A DNA stretch of 11,626 bases from Pseudomonadota bacterium (lineage in GTDB: Bacteria; Pseudomonadota; Gammaproteobacteria; Xanthomonadales; Xanthomonadaceae). Under the pieces are notes generated by a model. It did no database searches, was not told where the DNA came from, and was given only the letters and a program-made list of their open reading frames with translations. Below, piece after piece: positions 6,949-11,626 of this stretch. The number at the start of each line of letters is the position of its first letter. Within the stretch, counting starts at the first letter, position 1. The position numbers and the translations under genes are program-made. The stretch covers positions 1 to 11,626 of the forward strand of contig JAEWFH010000026.1 of assembly GCA_023388955.1 (NCBI GenBank). The letters are read 5' to 3'.

Positions 6949-7761
6949 ATGGCCATCCGAATCGACAAGAAGATCACCGGCTACGCCGTCGCCACCCCCG
7001 AGGACAAGGCCAAGGCCGCGGAGCAGCCCGCCCCGGCGCCGGCCGCCAGCGAGGACCGCGGCGCCAAGGTCATCCAGATGCACGAGAAGATCGAGCGCCC
7101 GGAGACCCTGGTCGGCTCGACCTACAAGCTCAAGACGCCGCTGTTCGAGCACGCCCTGTACGTGACCATCAACGACATCGTCCTCAACGCCGGCAGCGAG
7201 CACGAGCACCGCCGGCCGTTCGAGATCTTCATCAACTCCAAGAACATGGACCACTTCCAGTGGATCGTGGCGCTGACCCGGATCATGTCCGCGGTGTTCC
7301 GCAAGGGCGGCGACGTGACTTTCCTGGTGGAGGAGATGAAGGCGGTGTTCGACCCGCGCGGCGGCTACTTCAAGGCCGGCGGCGTATACATGCCCTCGCT
7401 GGTCGCCGAGCTGGGCAGCATCGTCGAGGAGCACCTCAAGTCCATCGGCCTGATCCAGGACCCGGAGCTGAGCCCCGAGCAGCGCGCGCTGATCGAGGAA
7501 AAGCGCGCCGCGTATGCTGCGCTGGACTCAAAAAAAAACACTGACGAACCCGTAGCCCCGCGCGACCAGCACAGCGGCGAGCTGTTCCCCGAGCCGCGGG
7601 TGGCCGAGGCACCGCGCAGCGAGGACGTGGCGGTGACCGGGGACGGCGGTGCGTCCTTCCCGCCCAGCGCCACCATGTGCCACAAGTGCTCGGCCAAGGC
7701 GGTGGTGATCATGGACGGGTGCGCGACCTGCCTCAATTGCGGGTACAGCAAGTGCGGGTAG
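6949..7761 (+). CDS. nrdJb: class II ribonucleotide reductase accessory subunit NrdJb (TSCPD domain plus cysteine tail)
   Basis: This 270-residue protein supplies the C-terminal part missing from NrdJa, as in the Pseudomonas NrdJa/NrdJb pair. After an Ala/Pro-rich lead (15-38), the TSCPD-type domain spans about 52-165 (GSTYKLKTPLFEHALYVTIND, then NSKNMDHFQWIVALTRIMSAVFRKG). A polar linker (about 170-235) leads to a C-terminal tail with six cysteines: Cys244-x2-Cys247, Cys258-x2-Cys261-x2-Cys264 and Cys269. Known class II tails use such cysteines as a zinc ribbon plus the pair that re-reduces the active-site disulfide. ATG 6949 has AAGG 8 nt upstream, 50 bp after nrdJa, so the two are one operon. 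The linker contains a nine-A run (7530-7538) with possible slippage, listed separately. Its two AAA lysine codons are the only ones among 19 lysines in the gene. Confidence 0.92.
   Translation: MAIRIDKKITGYAVATPEDKAKAAEQPAPAPAASEDRGAKVIQMHEKIERPETLVGSTYKLKTPLFEHALYVTINDIVLNAGSEHEHRRPFEIFINSKNMDHFQWIVALTRIMSAVFRKGGDVTFLVEEMKAVFDPRGGYFKAGGVYMPSLVAELGSIVEEHLKSIGLIQDPELSPEQRALIEEKRAAYAALDSKKNTDEPVAPRDQHSGELFPEPRVAEAPRSEDVAVTGDGGASFPPSATMCHKCSAKAVVIMDGCATCLNCGYSKCG
7530..7544 (+). promoter_or_regulatory. A9 slippery tract with -1-frame stop inside nrdJb
   Basis: Nine adenines run from 7530 to 7538, read in frame as tcA-AAA-AAA-AAC. The heptamer A-AAA-AAC (7533-7539) fits the X-XXY-YYZ rule for -1 ribosomal frameshifting. 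After a -1 slip, one codon (CAC) precedes TGA at 7542-7544; after a net +1 shift, TAG follows at 7553-7555. Either event yields a protein of about 198-202 residues lacking the cysteine tail. Downstream, a hairpin acagc 7571-7575 / gctgt 7581-7585 lies inside cccgcg 7557-7562 / cgcggg 7595-7600. A purine-rich GAGGAA lies about 30 nt upstream, too far to act as the usual SD stimulator. Function is unproven. Confidence 0.45.
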
Positions 7762-7806
7762 GCGGTTCGCGCTGAACCAACGGCTCGCTGAATCCAAGGC
7801 AGTTTT

Positions 7807-7838
7807 GCGGCCGCCGGTACTCAAGTGCCGGCGGCCGC
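7807..7838 (+). terminator. long GC hairpin after nrdJb, possible terminator without T-tract
   Basis: A 14-bp stem joins 7807-7820 (gcggccgccggtac) to 7825-7838 (gtgccggcggccgc) across a TCAA loop, with one G-U pair. It lies 45 bp after the nrdJb stop and before the hemerythrin gene, so transcription stopping or 3'-end protection is likely. No T-run follows on either strand; TTTT precedes it on the plus strand. It is therefore not a textbook intrinsic terminator. Confidence 0.55.
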
Positions 7839-7890
7839 AGCCGTTCCAGAGGCAGGCACCGCCCCTCACCGGTGCGCATTGGAGCCGTGT

Positions 7891-8301
7891 TTGGACATAC
7901 AGCGATACGAGGACGCCCACGTTGAGATCCTCGGCCAGATCGAGACCCTGCGCTCGCTCATCCGGGCCGGGATCGTCGAGAAGTCCGGCGACATCGCCGC
8001 CCTGCTGGTGAACATCGCCAGCGGCATCAAGTTCCACCTCGCCGCCGAGGACCGCGTGCTCTATCCGGCGTTCGCGGCTTCGGGTGATCCGGCTGCGAAG
8101 GCGCTGGGACAGAAGTACCAGGACGAAATGCAGGACATCTCGACCGGGTTTGCCGGCCTGGTGCTGCAGTGGCGCGTCGGTTCGCGCATCGCCGCCGACC
8201 CCGAGGGCTTCCGGGCCCATGCGAACACGGTGTTCAAGGCGCTGTTCGAGCGGCTCATGCGCGAGGAGCGCGAGCTCTATCCCGTGGCCAAGCAGCTCTG
8301 A
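7891..8301 (+). CDS. hemerythrin-like HHE-domain protein, TTG start
   Basis: This 136-residue protein is predicted as a four-helix hemerythrin-type bundle (HHE domain), a family that binds non-haem iron and is linked to oxygen, nitric-oxide or redox sensing and iron handling. Candidate iron ligands are His10 (YEDAH), His49 and Glu53 (HLAAEDRVLYP), and His110, with Glu126/Glu129 in the last helix (REERELYP). The usual H-x3-H pair on the third helix is absent; that stretch reads QKYQDEM. The site may therefore be unusual or mononuclear. TTG 7891 is chosen because GGAG lies 6 nt upstream and the protein then begins with the family-like (M)DIQRYEDAH; the longer GTG-started frame begins inside the hairpin at 7825. 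It is convergent with the methyltransferase lipoprotein gene, with 7 bp between the two stops. Confidence 0.83.
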   Translation: MDIQRYEDAHVEILGQIETLRSLIRAGIVEKSGDIAALLVNIASGIKFHLAAEDRVLYPAFAASGDPAAKALGQKYQDEMQDISTGFAGLVLQWRVGSRIAADPEGFRAHANTVFKALFERLMREERELYPVAKQL

Positions 8302-8308
8302 TCGCGCC

Positions 8309-9028
8309 TCACCGGGGCAGGTGCTCTGGCACCACCTCCGGTACCCGCCACAGGTAGACCACCGACGTGCCGACGTCCAGGGACTCGTCGGGCCGCCAGT
8401 CCCCCATCGGATAGTTGTGGCCCACGATGCGGGTGCCGGGCGCAAGCGCCAGCAGCTTCGGCCGCAGGCGCAGGTTGAGATCCGGCAGCAGGTACAGCGT
8501 GACCACCGTGGCCCGGGACAGGTCGGCTTCGAACAGGTCGTCCTCGACGAAGTCCACCAGGTGGCCGACGCCGGCCTCCTCCGCGGCGTGGCGCGAGTAG
8601 GCCACCAGCAGTGGATCGATCTCGATCCCCACCCCGCGCGTACCCCAGCGCCGGGCGGCGGTGATGTTGATGCGCCCGTCGCCGGATCCCAGGTCGTACA
8701 GGACGTCATCCGGCCCCACGCCGGCCACGCGCAGCATCTCGTCCACCACCTCCGGCGGGGTGGGGTAATAGATCACGTCGGGTTCCCGCAGCGGACCGGC
8801 GTCCCGTCCGTCGGCGGACAACGAGGTGACCGACCACGGATCCGATGTCACGATCTCCGGCGCGCTGGTGTCCGCGGTCACCGGCTCGAGTTCCACCGGC
8901 GGCCGGTCGTTGCGGGCTTCCTGCACCGGGAGCTCTCCGGTTGGCGGCTGGCTGCAGCCGGATACCACGAGGGCGAGGGCCGCCAGGTACGTGGCAGCCA
9001 TCGGCGGCTTGGCGGGGATCCTCTTCAT
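8309..9028 (-). CDS. predicted lipoprotein with SAM-dependent methyltransferase fold
   Basis: This 239-residue protein starts with a lipoprotein signal (basic MKR, hydrophobic 11-22, lipobox VSGC with Cys25). Ser at +2 predicts outer-membrane placement by the Lol rule. After a proline-rich linker (26-80) comes a Rossmann-type methyltransferase domain. It has a PTPPEVVDEML entry (89-99), motif I YDLGSGDGRI (111-120), motif II GIEID (134-138), motif III VEDDLFEADL (161-170) and TLYLLPDLNLRLRP (177-190). Related bacterial proteins are annotated only as methyltransferases; the substrate is unknown. ATG 9028 has GAGGAT 7 nt upstream; a longer frame to 9061 has no such support. The puzzle is that SAM is cytoplasmic while the signal predicts export. 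It lies 49 bp downstream of the outer-membrane protein gene, possibly co-transcribed. Confidence 0.82.
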   Translation of the reverse strand: MKRIPAKPPMAATYLAALALVVSGCSQPPTGELPVQEARNDRPPVELEPVTADTSAPEIVTSDPWSVTSLSADGRDAGPLREPDVIYYPTPPEVVDEMLRVAGVGPDDVLYDLGSGDGRINITAARRWGTRGVGIEIDPLLVAYSRHAAEEAGVGHLVDFVEDDLFEADLSRATVVTLYLLPDLNLRLRPKLLALAPGTRIVGHNYPMGDWRPDESLDVGTSVVYLWRVPEVVPEHLPR

Positions 9029-9077
9029 CCCGTGATCCTCGCCAAGCCTGATGGCCTGCACAAGCGCGGCCCGTGCC

Positions 9078-9884
9078 TCAGAACGCGACGGTCAGGCCCG
9101 CGACGGGCCCCTTGAACTCCTGCCGCAGCCCCAGCATGCCGTCGGAACCGTAACGGTCCACGTCGAGCCGGAACCAGTCATAGCCCAGGTGCACCCCGAC
9201 ATGGTCGGTGAAGCGGTACTCGGCGATGGCGTTCGCACGGCTGAGGTCGCCCTCGTAGTCGCCGAAGTCGCCCCAGTCCGCGTCCAGGTACTGGCCCTGG
9301 ACGATGAAGCGCCAGCGGTCGGCCGGGTGAAAGGTCACCCGGGTGCCGACGACCGGTGCGAAGCCGTCGGCGCTGTCGCTGGCATCCCAGCGCTGGTCGG
9401 CGATTTCCGCACCGGCGCGCGCTTCCATGCCGGCGTAGGCGACGCCCAGTTGCAGGCCCCAGCTCACCGTATCGGTTTCCACGACCGCGAAGTCGTAGGC
9501 CAGGCTGGCGATCTCGAACTCGACGTCACCGCCGATGAAACTGCCTGCGGGAATCGTCTCGCCGCCGTAGGTGATGTCTTCCGACAGCGTCCAGCGGCGA
9601 TCCTTGTCGTAGTTGAAGTAATCGAACACCAGGCGATGGCGGTCGGCGAAGCGGAACTGGCCGGACAGCCGCGGCACGGTCTCGGTGCCGCCGAAGTCGA
9701 AGTCCTCGCGAAAGCGGATCGGCTCGCCTTCGAACTCGCCGTTGCCGCGCAGCTGGCTGTCCGCGTCGGCTCCCATCGCGCCGACGCGCAGCACGATGCG
9801 CTCCTCGTCGATGGCATGGGCGGGCAGGGCCAGCAGCATGGCGCTGCCGCCGAGGGCGAGGGTCAGGAAACTCTTGTGGAACAT
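9078..9884 (-). CDS. outer-membrane beta-barrel protein, family not recognised
   Basis: This 268-residue protein has a clear Sec signal peptide (MFHKSFLTLA..., cleavage after PAHA at residue 24). The mature part is acidic and rich in aromatic/glycine alternation, with repeated strand-like segments (RLSGQFRFADRHRLVFDYF, VSWGLQLGVAYAGMEARAG, FAPVVGTRVTFHPADRWRF, AIAEYRFTDHVGVHLGYDWF). It ends in GLTVAF, a terminal phenylalanine as expected for substrates of the BAM assembly machinery. The size suggests an 8- to 12-stranded barrel. I cannot name the family; OmpA/OmpW-like small porins are the nearest type. ATG 9884 is supported by GGAG 6 nt upstream; the longer frame to 9935 puts junk before the signal peptide. 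It lies 66 bp after the permease gene on the same strand. Confidence 0.85.
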   Translation of the reverse strand: MFHKSFLTLALGGSAMLLALPAHAIDEERIVLRVGAMGADADSQLRGNGEFEGEPIRFREDFDFGGTETVPRLSGQFRFADRHRLVFDYFNYDKDRRWTLSEDITYGGETIPAGSFIGGDVEFEIASLAYDFAVVETDTVSWGLQLGVAYAGMEARAGAEIADQRWDASDSADGFAPVVGTRVTFHPADRWRFIVQGQYLDADWGDFGDYEGDLSRANAIAEYRFTDHVGVHLGYDWFRLDVDRYGSDGMLGLRQEFKGPVAGLTVAF

Positions 9885-9950
9885 GCGTGGCTCCGTGGGG
9901 GAACGGTGCCCATGAAGCCATCGCACCGGTCGCACCTGCGTGAACCGGCA

Positions 9951-11267
9951 TTACGCCACCCGGGGGCGTGCGTCCCGTCGGAAGCGGTACACCAGGGCGC
10001 CCAGCAGCAGCGCCACCAGCCCGGCCAACAGGTTCTCCAACCGCGCGCTGGCCAGCAAGCCAAAGGACAGCAGCAATGCGAGTACCGGGACCAGGGGCCC
10101 GCCGGGGAGCTTCATCGCACCGGGCATACCGGCATGGCGGCGCTGCAGCACCAGCACCGATCCCGCGGTGCCGATGTAGGTCAGCAGGCGCGCCACCACC
10201 GACAACAGCGCCAGCTGCACGAACGAGCCGGTCAGCGCCAGCACCAGCGACAGCACGCCCAGGGTCAGGACCGCGGCCGCCGGGGTGCGGAAGCGGGGAT
10301 GCACGCGGGCCAGCCAGCGCGGTCCGTAGCCGTCCATCGCCAGCGCGTGCAGGTAACGTGGCCCCATCATGATCGTGTTGCTGTTGGTGCCCAGGATCGA
10401 CACTGTCGCCCCCACCGTCAGCACCAGCGCCAGCCAGCCACCGCCGAACAGCGCGGCCGCATCCGCCAGTGGCGTCTGCGATGCGCCCAGGCCGGGCAGG
10501 GTGCCCAGCGCGACCCACTGCACCGCGAAGTAGATCAGGGTGACGGTGGTGATCATCGCCAGCAGGGCGAAAGGCACGTCGCGCTGCGGGTTGCGGTATT
10601 CGCCAGCGGCGGCGGGCAGGTTCTCGAAGCCCGCGTAGGCGAACAGCAGCAGCAGCGCCGCCTCGCCCAGGTCGCGTACCGGGATCGGGCTAGGCACCGG
10701 AGCGGCGACCGACATGTCCACGTACATCGCGCCGATGCCGATGAACATCGCCAGCGGCAGCAGCTTGGCGATCGCAAGGAAGACGCCGGTGCGGGCAGCG
10801 GCACGGACGCCGACGATGTTCACGATCACCAGGAACGCCAGCGAGCCGACCACGATCGCGATGCGCAGCGCACCACTGGCGGCGCCCGGCCAGAAGTGGG
10901 TCACCGCCTCGGCCAGGCCGTTGCTCAGGGCCGCCGCGCTGGCGATGCGGGTCAAAAACAACATCCAGCCGACCTCGAAGCCGACGAAGGAGCCAAACGC
11001 CTCGCGCGCATACAGGTAGCCGCCGCCGGGCTGGTCGAAGTAACTGGAGGCCTGCGCGTAGCACAGCACCAGCAGGCCCACCGCTGCGCCCGCCAGCAGG
11101 ACTGCCCACAGGCTGGCCGGGCCCAGCAGCAGCGCGGCGGCGGCGGGCAGGAGATAGATGCCGCTGCCGATCACGTCGTTGATCGCCAGGCCGAACAGCT
11201 GCCAGCGGCCGACCGCGCGTCGCAGGGTCGGGGTGCCGGGTTGGACCGGCGGTACCGTGGTGGCCAT
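9951..11267 (-). CDS. APC-family amino-acid permease
   Basis: This 438-residue inner-membrane transporter of the amino acid-polyamine-organocation superfamily should import or exchange amino acids or related amines. The substrate is not predictable here. The first helix carries the conserved GLAINDVIGSGIYLLP, the unwound substrate-binding region with its G-S-G motif. The next conserved stretches are YFDQPGGGYLYAREAFG, FAYAGFENLPAAAGEYRNPQRDVP (helix 6 region), TNSNTIMMGPRYLHALAMDG and PRFRTPAAAV. About twelve hydrophobic helices fit the length. The start ATG 11267 has AGGAG 6-7 nt upstream; an extended frame to 11558 runs antisense to the next gene. It is divergent from the FUSC-like gene, with 85 bp between them. 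Confidence 0.9.
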   Translation of the reverse strand: MATTVPPVQPGTPTLRRAVGRWQLFGLAINDVIGSGIYLLPAAAALLLGPASLWAVLLAGAAVGLLVLCYAQASSYFDQPGGGYLYAREAFGSFVGFEVGWMLFLTRIASAAALSNGLAEAVTHFWPGAASGALRIAIVVGSLAFLVIVNIVGVRAAARTGVFLAIAKLLPLAMFIGIGAMYVDMSVAAPVPSPIPVRDLGEAALLLLFAYAGFENLPAAAGEYRNPQRDVPFALLAMITTVTLIYFAVQWVALGTLPGLGASQTPLADAAALFGGGWLALVLTVGATVSILGTNSNTIMMGPRYLHALAMDGYGPRWLARVHPRFRTPAAAVLTLGVLSLVLALTGSFVQLALLSVVARLLTYIGTAGSVLVLQRRHAGMPGAMKLPGGPLVPVLALLLSFGLLASARLENLLAGLVALLLGALVYRFRRDARPRVA

Positions 11268-11352
11268 GTGTTCTCCTGAATGCGGCTGACCGCAGAGTGC
11301 ATGATCATGGCGGCAGCGTCCATGCGACCCCGCCCGTGACGCTGGAGAGCCG
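11268..11352. promoter_or_regulatory. divergent promoter region with two dyads
   Basis: This 85-bp gap must hold promoters for both the permease and the FUSC-like gene. It contains a hairpin or operator-like repeat tgcgg-ctga-ccgca (11281-11294) and a 10-bp palindrome catgatcatg (11300-11309). I cannot pick convincing -35/-10 pairs on either strand. The dyads could be binding sites for a local regulator, but short palindromes of this size also arise by chance. Confidence 0.3.
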
Positions 11353-11626
11353 ATGCCAGGATCCATCCAGACCCCTTCGTTGTTGCGTTCGATGCTGCAG
11401 TTGCGGCCGGTGCCGCGTGCGCGCCTGGCGTTCTCGCTGCGGGCCCGGGTCGCGATGGGGGCGCCGGTGCTTGCCGGCTGGCTGGCGGGCGACGTGCAGG
11501 CCGGCCTGATGGCGGCGACCGGTGGGTTCACTTCCCCGGGGCCGCCCGTATCGGGCACGCGGACTGGAGCTGGCGGGGGGGGCTTCGCCTGGCTGCTGCA
11601 GATGGCGCCGGTGCTGTGGGATCCGC
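11353..11626 (+). CDS. FUSC-like (aromatic acid exporter type) membrane protein, N-terminus only, frame disturbed
   Basis: The frame opens at ATG 11353 with GGAG 6 nt upstream and runs to the window edge. Residues 22-61 (ARLAFSLRARVAMGAPVLAG..., then GDVQAGLMAATGGFTS) resemble the first helices of FUSC-type inner-membrane proteins, which form exporter-like assemblies. Family members then continue with an RPY-containing turn. Here that turn (GRPYRARGLELA) is found in the next forward frame (11540-11574), and the first frame resumes as GFAWLLQMAPVLW from 11581. The shift back falls in a run of eight G (11575-11582). So the sequence shows two compensating one-base-type disturbances within about 45 bp. 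They could be sequencing or assembly error near a contig end, or a damaged gene. The C-terminal part is outside the window. Confidence 0.6.
   Translation, partial: MPGSIQTPSLLRSMLQLRPVPRARLAFSLRARVAMGAPVLAGWLAGDVQAGLMAATGGFTSPGPPVSGTRTGAGGGGFAWLLQMAPVLWDP

Noticed and set aside
7825..7890. GTG start at 7825 for the hemerythrin gene
   Set aside because: It lies inside the arm of the 14-bp hairpin and adds 22 low-complexity residues. TTG 7891 has a GGAG site at the right distance and gives a family-like N-terminus.
9051..11279. 742-codon open frame on the plus strand opposite the permease and barrel genes
   Set aside because: It is dominated by Gln/His/Arg-rich low complexity typical of antisense of membrane-protein genes. 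The minus-strand proteins have signal peptides, conserved motifs and ribosome-binding sites.
1..11626. Mobile elements, CRISPR arrays, toxin-antitoxin or defence systems
   Set aside because: No transposase, integrase, regularly spaced repeats, terminal inverted repeats, tRNA-like sequences or recognisable defence genes were found; composition is uniform across the window.

Overview
The window looks like chromosomal DNA from a GC-rich gammaproteobacterium, most likely the Xanthomonadaceae/Lysobacteraceae (Lysobacter, Luteimonas, Pseudoxanthomonas or similar). This placement is an inference from very high GC, strong G/C third positions, tight ATGA/TGATG gene junctions, and gene content: a split class II ribonucleotide reductase, a DegQ protease, a YqjD/YqjE pair and a TTG-started hemerythrin. 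There are no transposases, integrases, tRNAs, rRNAs or CRISPR repeats. The gene set looks like ordinary core genome.

Left part (1-4276), all on the minus strand. Read in the direction of transcription it holds degQ (a periplasmic HtrA-type protease), a YqjD/ElaB-type ribosome/membrane-anchor protein, a YqjE/holin-X-type two-helix membrane protein, an unrecognised small two-helix protein, an AI-2E-family (PerM-like) transporter, and the first 42 codons of a HAD hydrolase cut by the window edge. The four genes from the YqjD homologue to the transporter are separated by 8 bp or overlap, so they are almost certainly one operon of envelope-stress or stationary-phase type membrane proteins.

Middle part (4277-8301). 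A 471-bp divergent intergenic region precedes nrdJa-nrdJb on the plus strand, which encode the two halves of an adenosylcobalamin-dependent ribonucleotide reductase. The region carries a perfect 16-bp palindrome resembling an NrdR box. After it come at least five consecutive potential RNA hairpins (4491-4719) that no B12-riboswitch core motif explains. NrdJa carries the three catalytic cysteines. NrdJb carries the TSCPD domain and a six-cysteine C-terminal tail. Between those two NrdJb domains lies a nine-A run with an A-AAA-AAC heptamer and an immediate -1-frame stop, laid out like the dnaX frameshift/slippage sites. A long GC hairpin follows nrdJb, then a small hemerythrin-like protein started by TTG.

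Right part (8309-11626). On the minus strand are an APC-family amino-acid permease, an outer-membrane beta-barrel protein and a lipoprotein with a SAM-dependent methyltransferase fold. A divergent FUSC-like membrane protein begins at 11353, runs off the window and shows an apparent double frame disturbance.

The items most worth checking are the structured nrdJ leader, the A9 slippery site in nrdJb, and the apparently exported methyltransferase.
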